NCBI GenBank assembly: GCA_030770545.1
Contig: CM061096.1
Location: 11,823,501 to 11,887,500, forward strand
Reading direction: 5' to 3'
DNA length: 64,000 bases
Origin: Macropodus opercularis
Lineage: Eukaryota > Chordata > Actinopteri > Anabantiformes > Osphronemidae
A model generated the notes under the pieces. It was not told the DNA's origin. It did no database searches and was given only the letters and a program-made list of their open reading frames with translations. Of the stretch, positions 47,930-58,070 are shown in pieces; the stretch's first letter is position 1; each line of letters starts with the position of its first letter. The position numbers and the translations under genes were made by a program.

Positions 47930-48760
47930 TTAAAATGCATTTTAAGCGTTGCCCAGAAAGAGCCTGTTCCCTGAACGCACCGGCTACGACGCACGTGTAA
48001 GTGGCGCCCCTTGAATTTCTTACAGCCACCAAATCGCATCCAAAGTCTTACTGTACATACCTGGTGAGAAGATGCGCTGCCATTATCCGAACCGCCGGAC
48101 ATCTGCTGCGCATCGCTATCAACGAACAGAACTACTTCCTTGTGCCAACATTCGCTATTTCCAACTGCGTTCAGGGGGTCTGGCATCCATGACGCTGGCC
48201 ACACACGAACACGCGTGAATCAACCAAGAGTCTCGTCTGTCCCACAAAGGACTTGGGCAGCGGGAGCAACGGACAGCGCGCATCCCACAGACAGCATTTC
48301 CTTAAATCCTCCAGGACGAGCCACAGCTGGGCCGTTTAATCCACCCGCTGCTGGCATCGTGGTCACGCTTCTCCACCACCAACATCAATGATGAAATTGA
48401 TAATAACTCCACGTGTGTCAGTGATGTAACTTCGGGGTTTAATCCTTCCAGTACGTCCAAAGAATCCATGCGTGAGCTCATCCCGTTCGAGTCCAGTCCG
48501 GTCAACCGCTGCGGGTATTTCCAGTGAGAGCCAGAGGTGAACAGTTCGGTCCTGGTGGCGGGTGATGGCCGCGGCTTCCCCAGCGAACAGCTCTGCCGCG
48601 GAGACGATGCGCTCCCGTCAACCGCCTCCGCTGCACTGAGCCATAGTTTAAGGACAGCAGCGCAACACACAGCTCTCTGCCAATGTAGGCGCGCAAGGCA
48701 TGACGGTACCTGGAGTTTATTGCTGCTGCTGAACACGAGCGAACAGGAGGACTGGAATCT
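47930..48760. promoter_or_regulatory. CpG-island-like region, best promoter candidate in the window
   Basis: By rough hand count about 55 CpGs fall in 830 bases, close to the number expected without depletion, while flanking DNA is clearly depleted. Long open frames on both strands (144 codons on minus, 48302-48736) reflect the GC-rich composition. A consensus minus-strand donor at 48060-48059 lies near its lower edge. This suggests the 5' end of a minus-strand transcription unit, or a bidirectional start. No TATA box was seen. Confidence 0.45.
48061..48186 (-). CDS. Possible first coding exon
   Basis: Minus strand, inside the CpG island. From an ATG at 48186 (or an internal ATG at 48102) the frame stays open to a CAG/GTATGT donor at 48060-48059, which is close to consensus. 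The shorter start gives MSGGSDNGSASSHQ, a Ser/Gly-rich low-complexity N-terminus common in vertebrate first exons. It ends in phase 0. An in-frame upstream ATG and overlapping alternatives make the start uncertain. No protein family is recognised, and no transcript evidence is available. Confidence 0.22.
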
Positions 48761-49394
48761 GAATCATATTTTTACAGTGAAACGCTGAACCATGACAATG
48801 GCAGTGAGGTAGAAAGGTTTGATTTTGTTTACTGACAGTTACGAACGTTTAACTGTTGGCATTATCTTCATGACATTTTAGATATACAAATATTTTGCAC
48901 CACATGACTCCAAATACACCTGAGCACCACAAACCTTCCGTTTACACATAATAGTTTTAATCAAAATCCATATTGTTATTATTTATATTAAAAATGAAGC
49001 TTGGGGTTATTTCATATTTGTTTACTGTGTGGTCAGTCGTAGTGAAACAAGTTACCATCTCATGCGTCTCGGTGAATGTTGCAACAGCTCATCATCTGTC
49101 AGACTGAAGCCAGGTTGCGTGTGAGCCCTGTGTGAGTAATAATGATCATCTGTCGCTGTGCAGAGATGCAGGGATGTCGGCTCCTTGAATCACCTCCCCA
49201 TGAATGAATCTCTTGTCTCTCTTACTTCACTTTCATGTTCTAACCACCTCCAGGCTTGCTTGTATTTCTGGGATCATAGCTTCCCCTAAACCTCAAAACA
49301 CGGACTGGACTTCTGGGAACGGCGCACAGGCGCCAACGCTCAATTTGAACATACGTCCACTTGCAGCATTCTCACGCAGAGCCCGCTTGGTGTT
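48761..49394. other. No gene recognised
   Basis: AT-rich from 48830 to 49020, with no repeats or motifs of note. Confidence 0.45.
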
Positions 49395-49670
49395 GTCAGT
49401 TTAGGCTTAGATTCCCTGGCGTCACCTCAGGGTGACATTGTGACCTGCCGACAGTGGCCTTAGCTTCCACAGCACCGTACGAACAGGCTCCTGAAGTCGA
49501 GCCACAGTGCGTGAAGCACCTTTAATAAGGTGACGCTCCGTTCCGCCTTTTCCTCTGCCCCTCATTTGGCAGCGCTCCAGTGCAATCCAGGACTACCTGA
49601 ATTGCACGCGATTGTGTCAATTGCAGGTATTTGATGGCTTTCTTGTGTGCAGGGGTTGAGAAGTTGCAGG
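49395..49670. promoter_or_regulatory. Enhancer-like element
   Basis: Contains a perfect 16-base hairpin palindrome (49421-49436), CACCTTTAATAAGGTGAC, and GAATTGCACGCGATTGTGTCAATTGC with repeated AATTG/CAATTG words. Repeat-free, with CpG retained in an otherwise AT-leaning context. Confidence 0.33.
49421..49436. promoter_or_regulatory. Perfect palindrome GTCACC-TCAG-GGTGAC
   Basis: Six-base arms around a four-base spacer, with a further GTGACC nine bases downstream. The arms resemble nuclear-receptor or bHLH-ZIP half-sites (GTCAC/GTGAC). Confidence 0.3.
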
Positions 49671-49822
49671 AGGTTTGCTACACAGCATTGCGTGACTAGC
49701 GCTGGGGATGAAAACACAAAGACATTGTTTTCAATGATCTGCCCCTTTATAGTAACTCAGCTGCATTCCTGTCTCGCATTCCTAAGCCAGCACTGCTGTG
49801 TGAAGGTTTTTTTTTTCCTCTC

Positions 49823-49840
49823 AAGAAAGAAAGAAAGAAA
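49823..49840. repeat. Short (AAGA)n repeat
   Basis: An 18-base GAAA/AAGA run preceded by a T10 stretch. A low-complexity border to the TAATTA-rich element that follows. Confidence 0.9.
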
Positions 49841-49859
49841 CATTTCTATCTGGTTCACT

Positions 49860-50045
49860 GCATTGACCCCTTCTTGCACAAAAGTTCTCCCTTAGCTCAT
49901 TAATCATTAATCAAGACCTGATTAAATTATTAGCAGAGGGAATTATCATATAGGCATAATTAAGAGGCAGTTAATTCCTATGTAAGGAAGGTAAACAACA
50001 TAATTAGAGTTTTTTCCATGTTTTATTCTCAGCAGTCAGACTAAG
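49860..50045. promoter_or_regulatory. Homeodomain-motif-dense enhancer-like element
   Basis: Very dense TAAT-core content in about 150 bases: CATTAATCATTAATCAAG, GATTAAATTATTAGC, GGAATTATCATATAGG, CATAATTAAGAGG, CAGTTAATTCC, AACATAATTAGAG. There are at least eight ATTA/TAAT cores without any simple-repeat periodicity. This is the texture of deeply conserved developmental enhancers, but conservation was not tested. Confidence 0.42.
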
Positions 50046-51789
50046 ACCATGAAAACACTATGTTTTGCTGCTTGTGCATGAGGCATGTGTCCACAGGCTT
50101 GGCTGTGTTCGTGTGCGTCCTCTTCCACCGTGGTTTCACTCGTGCACGTTGGTGCACATGCGGGTATGCACCAGTGTGCAGTCAGGAGGAGAAGGAGACT
50201 CCAGGGGACAGACGTGGAGAATGAAGATAAGCTTCCGACGCTTCCGGCAGCATAAACAACTCGATTAAAGCGAACGACTGTAAAATGTGCAAGGCATACA
50301 ACAACGAGTGACCACCTGGCGACGGAGCAACAGATCTAATATTTACCGGCAGCGACCTCCACAACTTCTGCTTTCAGCATACTCAACATAGAAAGTAGGA
50401 CAATGGAGTCAGTCATATCTCCAGTGTGTACTCTGAGAGTGATTAAGACTAGAGGACATTCATTACTGGCCCGGCTCAGACAGAAAGGGGCTTCAGAGCA
50501 AAGCTCTTGTGTTGGACTGTTTGGATGTCCTATCCCCTTGTATCTCTTTGACTACCTCCAACACAAGGCTCTATTCAACCAGACTGGGAACAAATGTTTC
50601 CTTATGTGGCTCTGAGTGCCCAAGCTGCAGCAACAGGATAGAGAGCAAGAGCCTACGAGACCGAAAGACAGAGAAGGTTACAAAAAAGGCAGGCCACACC
50701 GGAGCCAGTTACCAACCAGAGCCGCACCGCGTGGGACGTAATAAGGTGTGAGGTATCTGTAATGTGATGCATAGCGAGGTAGAGAAAATACCAAGTATTT
50801 CCCAACACCAGCATGCCCTGCAACTGACATGGCCCCTGCACAAGCTCGCTAGCCTGCCACACTCAGTTTCCCCTCCTCATTTTTCCACTCGCCCACTTTT
50901 CATGGGTGTTGTTATTTCGTGGTCCGCCTGGGAATTAATTTGGTAAGTATCAGCCAGGAAACCTGAGGCTGCATTCCACGTTGGCAGCTCGTGTAATTTT
51001 ATGTACGGCCAATATGCACGCTTCCGTCTGGTATTTAATTTTATTTATTTTGGTTTTCTTTGGCCTCGCTGTGGGAATGGGCGAAGTGAAGCAAAACAGG
51101 GGTCACGGCAAGGTTTCAGGGTGACATGGGTGCACATGACTCACGCTACCGCTCGTAAAAAAAATGTTTGTGCCTTGAATGTATAATAAGACATAATACG
51201 GCGTGTACCTCTTCTGTTCAGAATCAGCCAGGATAAAGAGCTAATCCCCTTGTGTTATGAGACTGATGGGCCTGGACTCACTCCAGCACCTCAGGGAGTA
51301 AGATCTGTGAAAAACAGGCTCTTTGAATGAAAACCATGAAATCAGTGACCCTCTCTAACAGTGGTGTTAACCAGAAAATATCAGTAAATGGCTTCATTTA
51401 TTCTGAGAGCTGATCGTTTTACTCGTTTTGCACACGTACATTTCGAAATGTGCTTTAAAGGAACATGCCCAACCGTCCACGTAGGAGCAAGCGCTGCCGG
51501 GACTAACTCGACATGCAAGCGTATTTAGAGTCTGACTGCGAGTGCGTGTCTGGGTGAGTGCGTTATCAGTGACAAGCAGCGTGTAGGCAGCTGGGAGTGT
51601 GGCAGGGCTATTCGTGACTAGGAGAAATACACCTGTCTCTGAGCTCAGGTACAGAGAGGGGAGTCGGCACGCAGGGGCCTGCCAGCCGAACAATGCTCCC
51701 ATTGTACCTGCGCTCCGACTGCAGACGCTCGCAGGAGAGGAAGCCCTGAGCCCAGTGTGTGCGTGGCTCTCTCTCCCCGTTCAAACAAT
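50046..51789. other. No gene recognised
   Basis: Short open frames only. An AT-rich section with GGGAATTAATTTGG (about 50929) and TTTTATGTACGGCC (about 50997) may be a weaker regulatory element. No simple repeats. Confidence 0.4.
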
Positions 51790-51960
51790 CACACGGCGTA
51801 CACACTGAAATTATTTATAGTACACATATTGTGCTGACCGCAGGCGCCCTGGGCTAAATCCCAGTAACTCTGCCTTTTCCACGCAAGCTGCCAATCAGGG
51901 GGATGACTGACACATTATTACATCCAATCACAGAGAAGCTTGGCAAAAAGAGAAATACTG
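51790..51960. promoter_or_regulatory. Enhancer/promoter-like element with two CCAAT motifs
   Basis: GCCAATCAGG (about 51890) and TCCAATCACAG (about 51924) lie about 34 bases apart, roughly three helical turns, an arrangement often seen with NF-Y. Upstream is AAATTATTTATAG. No start site or exon is evident. Confidence 0.28.
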
Positions 51961-52239
51961 TTAAAATGCTTTATAATATCTTAAACATAACATATTGTAA
52001 AATGCAACAACAAACAAACAAATGCACCCAGAAGTTTATAACGGTGACATCTAAGACGTAAAAAGGCTTCATGCTAAAGATCCGGCATAGCAGAGAGCAC
52101 GACTCTCAGCATAAACCTGAGATGTGTCTGCTGTTAAGAAATCTATTTTTGTTCTGCAAAAAAAAACCTGAACCCTCAAGATTTAAAGACAAGCAGAGAC
52201 CCAGAGAGCAAACACGCCTGTCGGTAAATCACTCTGCGG

Positions 52240-52420
52240 TCTCCACAACAAAGGCTGACTCTCATTTTGCCTTGATTTGTTGGCCCATTACGATGAAAAA
52301 TGAACGGGCGCCTGCCGAGAGGGTCAGGGATGAGGGGGAATGCTGAACATCTGCTCCCAGGCGCTTTGGTTCTGGGTTGAGCTCGGACGGACAGAAACTC
52401 CAGGTGTCCCACATATGGAG
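52240..52420. promoter_or_regulatory. Enhancer-like unique element
   Basis: CATTTTGCCTTGATTTGTTGG, CCCATTACGATG and CAGGCGCTTTGG words in repeat-free sequence. Both strands are open for about 85 codons, which I attribute to chance. Confidence 0.2.
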
Positions 52421-52853
52421 TCAGATCCATTCAGTCTATAACCTTTGATCAAAACCTAAAATTGATTTAATGAGGTGGGAGCCACTGAGCCTTTCGTTTC
52501 CACGCTGCAGTGTAAATGTCATCAGTCAGTTATCTATTCCTGTTAAATTCTCTGACGCGTGTGTGTGCGTATATCTAAGATGAATATGTGTGTGTGTGAT
52601 CACTAACGCAATACAGTCTTCATAAAGGTAGTATTGTTAACTTGCGTGCGAAGCTCATGCTTTGGGCTTTGGGCCCCGCCCACCCCTGTAAACCACTGCC
52701 TTTTTTTCCTCTCCCTTTTTTCCTTCTACACCTTCCCCTTTCTTTTTGTTACAGGTAAACATTTGATGTCCGCACGCAATCTCCAGAGAGTCTCCTCCCC
52801 TTGTTACTCACACTCGCGAACTCACTCACCACACATGCACACACACCTCCCTG
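52421..52853. other. Pyrimidine-rich stretch, no gene
   Basis: A long polypyrimidine run on the plus strand (about 52690-52755) ends in TTGTTACAG and looks like a strong splice acceptor. No matching downstream donor or recognisable coding frame follows. Confidence 0.35.
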
Positions 52854-52871
52854 TCTCTCTCTCTCTCTCTC
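52854..52871. repeat. (TC)9 tract
   Basis: The first of two polypyrimidine (TC)n tracts about 100 bases apart. Such mirror-symmetric runs can form triplex (H-) DNA. Confidence 0.92.
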
Positions 52872-52974
52872 GCTCGCCCAGGCAAACACACGCGATGCCC
52901 TTCCCTCCTCATTCTTCTGACATTTCTCTCCTCACTGACTCAGCACCTGTTTCTTATGGAGAGTATAAAGTCAG

Positions 52975-53000
<26 letters not shown>
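52975..53000. repeat. (TC)13 microsatellite
   Basis: A 26-base uninterrupted TC run. In the 127-codon plus frame it encodes a Ser/Leu repeat, an artefact. Confidence 0.95.
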
Positions 53001-53005
<5 letters not shown>

Positions 53006-53835
53006 GTTGCTGAGTGATTGACTGAGTTTTCATTTTCATTAATTACGGAAACTTCATTATTATGTTTTTGGAAACGCAATTCCTCCCGACCGGTGGAGGC
53101 AGATGGCCGCCCACTCTGAGCCTGATCCTGCTGGAGGCTCAAAGGAGGGTTTTCCTCTCCACTGTGCCTGGTGCTACTCGAGGGGTTACTGCGATGTTCA
53201 CTGTGACTGGTGGTTTGGTGGATATACTAAATAATGGCCAATAAAAATGATCTTGGCTTCATTTCATTTTGCATCCTACAACACTTAAACATTTATGGTT
53301 TGGTAATTCATGTGCTGCTGCCAAAGGGGCTTTGAATACAGCTTATTCTCAGACAACATGTGTGATTAACACGCAAAACATTTATTGTTGCATGTGAATG
53401 ATTGCAATCTAACAGATGTTGAACACTGAGGAGAGGTAATAAAACAAGTCCAAATCTGGTGTGTGAACTCCAGCTCCGTTAACAATGCCAGTCTCAGTCA
53501 CGCACATCCCTGAAGCCGCACCGCAGCACAAAACGGATCGCCAGCGGGTCGTGGGACTGGTACTGACACATCATGGGCGACCGTCAAGTCCGAGCAGAGA
53601 AACACAAACCTCTGTGCCAACATTACCAGCAGCACATATGACTTTGATCAGCGCTGAAGAATGTATGGGCAGAGGAAAGAGTTTTTGGCTCGTTTGCGGT
53701 ATCAACCACACACACGTGCAACATGACACCCACCCACACTTGCGTGTCTACACACATATCTCATGGTGCTTACTGACAAACCAGGACAGTTCAGTTATTA
53801 AATGGACATTTCAGACTTTCTCAGACTTCTTCAGA

Positions 53836-53985
53836 TGTCATTTCAGTTCAATTCAAATTACAAGCATCAAATCACAAGAAATAATAAGAATCACATTTTA
53901 AGGCCATGAACCAACAACTAGTAGAGAAACCCAACGATCCCATGAGGCAGGACCCGGACCACACAACATCCTCACATGGACCTGC
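53836..53985 (+). mobile_element. Decayed fragment resembling a common teleost interspersed repeat
   Basis: TTCAGTTCAATTCAAATTAC, then CATCAAATCACAAGAAATAA, then ACAACTAGTAGAGAAACCCAACGATCCCATGAGGCAGGA in outline. This matches the order of words I recall from an abundant fish repeat (CAATTCA...CAAATCACAA...AGAAACCCAAC..ATCC..ATGAG). The copy is short and degenerate. Identification is from memory of the pattern and should be treated as tentative. Confidence 0.35.
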
Positions 53986-56900
53986 AAGGTGTCTCCATCT
54001 TATTATGACTCTATAAAGCTATAAAATAAATGATTGATGTGCCTCCTATAATAATTTCTTTCATCTGTCTTTCATCTGAGGCTTTTGGTTCCATCCAACC
54101 AGTGATATATGGAAATACAGTCGGTTACTGTTACTGTACCAGTGAGCAGCGGCCGCATACAACAAGGCTATGTTAAATTAATTTTAGATCTGTTGTGCCT
54201 ACAACAAGTTACCTATTGTTGTTCTGCCCTCTCTGCTGTTCTGCAAAAGCCATTCAAACAAGATAATCTGTCTGCGTCTCGTCAATGCAGCAACTGTTTC
54301 CCTGGGCTTGGACGAAACGCAGACAAAGGGGCCGATTGATTGGGAATATGAAGCAAGTGGTGTGTTAGAATAAAGGGATACTTCTTACAGTGTCGCTGTT
54401 TGTCACTGGACCCGTGGATGCAGGCACAAACACTCGACAGCGGCAGAAACAATTCAGTCCTCATGTGTCCTGTCCTGTATGTGTCTTTTGTCCCACGCTC
54501 ATTAGAAACAGTTGCTTTTGTCCATGAAACCAATGGATGTCCTGGATATAAGGTGTGACAGTCGGACAGTCAGAGCCGTTAAAGGGGCTCATTGTGGCTC
54601 CTAACACCACAAGGTGTGCTTGGACACCGACCAACAACGTGGTATGGTAACAATGAAGCGCGTTCTGACTGTAAATACATACCACATGGCTGCTGAAGGA
54701 CCCATTGTTCCCTTCCATTACCCACATCAAGTGGGTAATAACATTTTTCTGGATGGATCCATTAAAAAGCTGTGATATAGATGATGCCGTTTGGGATTTG
54801 CATAACTGGTGTAATGTTTCCTGATGTTGCTTTAAGGCCTTTGTTCCTTAATCTCAGTTTTACACGTGTTGTTGTCTTTTGATGCGGATGTTACTCGCTT
54901 GGTCCAGTGCTCTCACAATTGAACGTTACGCTTTATCAACATAAAAATGTCATGCAGTCACTCAAGCACAGCGAGCAAGTAACGTTGGTGTGTGTGTGTG
55001 TGTGTGTGTGTCACTTTCTCTATGGCCGTGTCTGGCAGCTGTCGGTAAACAGTGCTCCCCACACCCAAGTCACATAATGACAGGGTTAAGGTGCTAGAGT
55101 ACAATGGCTGCTTCCTGGCAGGGCTCTAGCAGAGAAAAGAACAGCACCGACGAACAGGTTTGTCATAAACATTTTATTTTTCCCCTTTATATACATTTGT
55201 TATATGTCTAGTGAATTTTGTCTAATAATTAAAAGACCCCACACTCATGTACATGAAGAAATATGTAGATCAACCTGTTTTTATAATCATTTGATTAATT
55301 TATTATGTATCACTATTACCTGTTTTATGCTCAGCGTGAAAACCTATGAATACGTGACCCATCTGTTAAGTTTGTAGCCTACGTTATAGTAATGTAGGCG
55401 AGTTGTAACAAGCTGAATCTGAGAACACAGCGTCACAAATAACGTCAACAGGAAGCACATTGAACATTTCTGGTGAAGCCAGAGAGGAACCTGGAACCAG
55501 GGATTCTGTTGTCCACCAGGTCCCAACGCATAAAAATACTGCAATAATTTAGTTACAATAATCATGACACAAAACCTCTAATACAAAATAACACCAGCAA
55601 CCACTTCAACCATAAACGCTTTCCTCTGACTGTCAAATCCAACCATAAACACTTGACCCTACGAAATACTTTACGCAGCGCAGAAGAGCTGCTGAGGAAT
55701 GAATTTTGAATATGTGCTGCATAAACCAGCTCACTGAGGCTCAGCCTATGGATTTGCTTGAACTTTTCTTTGATGTGTGAGAGCAGTATGCTGACGTTCC
55801 ACGTTTTCTTTTTTTTCTTTTGCTGATGCTGACTAACGCAACTATGAGCTAGCGTGACAGCAAAGGCAGGTAAATGTTTTTTCCCGTAGAGACGCATGCA
55901 GTGAAAAATGACTGAGTGACTGGCGGACTCCTGCCTCAAGGCAAAGGACATGAACTGCGGAGGAAAGAATGCTTCAAACTTTTGTGGACTTTAGCCTTTT
56001 ACTAGAAACGTAATTATACACTTACTACACTACAAGACGTCAGATCAGTTAGTTTAATATAATCCACTGCATGCACATTATTGGACACATTAGCAAAGTC
56101 CCAGCTGAATGCACAAGTGAATGAACTGCCGCTGGGCATACAGAAAATGTTTACACCCTGGTTCTGTCGTTGATGTCTAACAATACTAACAATACATGAC
56201 ATAAGTATTCAGCTGCTCAAAGGTTCTTTCAAAGAAGTAACTTTTGACATGCCTAATCTTGATCTTGTGCTGAGTTAAGACTTCAAAGACGTTCAGATTT
56301 TGAAGATAAAGCTGAAGGGTACAAGTATTGTTAATTGATGACAGGTTGCGAAAACAATAACAGACGTTCGAGGCGAAGGGCAGCTGTCTAAATCAGCCTC
56401 GGCACAGTCGTGGTTCGCTGTGTCTCCAACAGAGCAACGCACTGTGGGAGAATTATCTGCAGCCAGTGGTGCAAATTTAGCTCATAATTGGAAACTATTT
56501 AACATCTAAAATACACCGTCACGAGCCCACAGTGGCAACAATGTTCAACCCACCCGCAGAATGTGCAGTGACGTGGGTCCGTGTAGAAGACATAAATAAA
56601 CATAAAGCTCCATCGAAAACATTTTATGTTTATTTAGTTACAAGTGTGATGCAAATATCTGGATCACAGGGATGAGGGAACCTATGATGATCAAGTTGTA
56701 AAGGATCTAGGATCAAATTCAAGGGGGCAGTTTAAGTAAGTTCATGTGTGTTTTGGAGCTATGGATAAGGGTTCGACACATGGAATAAGTGGATAGATCA
56801 GAATATTAAGAAAGAAACCTGCTCTCTGTTTAAAAGATGAAACCTCCAGGGGACCTTTAGTCTTAGAAAACAGTGATAAGAGGACAAAGACCCAACGTCA

Positions 56901-57649
56901 GGAAACAGGGCCCTGAAACACACATGTACACACAACACAGTCATATGTGAGCAGAAGCAACGGTCGCTGCTAAGTTTGAATTGTCCTTCGTACAGAATTT
57001 GTTTAAGTGACTGATGTTTCTAAGACAGTAGTCTTACAATCCCTGTAAGCCATCGCTCACAGAGCTATTGTGAGGTTATTTATTCACCAGGGTGGAGAAA
57101 TCTGGGATTCTCTGAGCAACTTTCCTCACAGTGAAGGATGAATAGTGAAACGCTTCGAAACAAACAAAAGAAAGTCCAGTTGCCGTGATTCAACCTGTAC
57201 AGAATAGGTTGTTAAGCTCACAGTGACTCTTTATGATGGAGAAGGATTGGCATTTTTATGACAGATATCGCTGCTCAGCCTTCTCCCCAGAGCTGCATTG
57301 TGTGAGTTCTGTCTGAGACACAAAGTCCAGAGTCTGCTGCCAACACACAGAGGATGACGCGGAGGATCGGTCCAGCTATTCAACGGCAGGCAGGTCAGAT
57401 TACCGGGACAGTGTGACAGTCAGGTGACCCCTCCTTTCTCTGGGTCAGCGAGTCGCGCAGGCATGACCAACAAGTAGATGCTGAAATATATGTAAACCTT
57501 TATAATATATCATAGAAGATATGCCAGCGATTTTTACAGTATGCAGGTGGTTGTTCTTGCTTCATGGTTGTGTACAGTTTGATTAGATCACACCGAAATG
57601 TCAACAATGTGTGACTCACTCGTGAATTTTTAGAAACAGCCGTCCCCAA
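53986..57649. other. No gene recognised; one GT microsatellite
   Basis: Apart from (GT)12 at 54988-55011, this is ordinary sequence with AT-rich parts (55160-55330, 57480-57530). The 129-codon minus frame (55562-55951) is lysine/serine-rich without domains. Confidence 0.45.
54988..55011. repeat. (GT)12 microsatellite
   Basis: A 24-base uninterrupted GT run. Confidence 0.96.
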
Positions 57650-58070
57650 AGCCCAGCCCAGAACCTTAATAAATAATCATTAATAAATCTAATTACAACA
57701 TCTACAAGTACTTTCATATTAAACATTATGTTCATAAGGGGAAGGTCTGGATCAGTGTTCATACGTGCCAATCTGCATGCTTGTATTAGCCTAGGTGTGA
57801 TGCGTGAGGCAGCATCCAGAGTCATTCCTTTGTTGTGGGAAGCAGCTCTTCCCTGAGGGCTGCAGCAGCGTGAGTAGGAGCTACGTGGTGCTCTGGAAAC
57901 AAGAAAAGCAGCTCTGTTTTCGGATGGCTGTCTTGGCTTTGTATGAGCACTTGCTGGCACCCAGTCAAGATCCTGCCCCTAGAGAGGGAAGATTAATGAC
58001 AGCTAGTCACGGAAAGGCTTTACAGCAGCAGAGAGAGAAGGGGAGGAATGGAGTAGGATAGGGAAGATGC
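57650..58070. promoter_or_regulatory. Enhancer-like element with homeodomain motifs
   Basis: AATAAATAATCATTAATAAATC and TCTAATTACAAC at the start, ATATTAAACATTATGTTC, then a GC-balanced middle with CCTTTGTTGTGGG (SOX/RUNX-like) and AAGATTAATGACAGC near the end. Long and repeat-free. One of the stronger candidates by texture. Confidence 0.35.
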
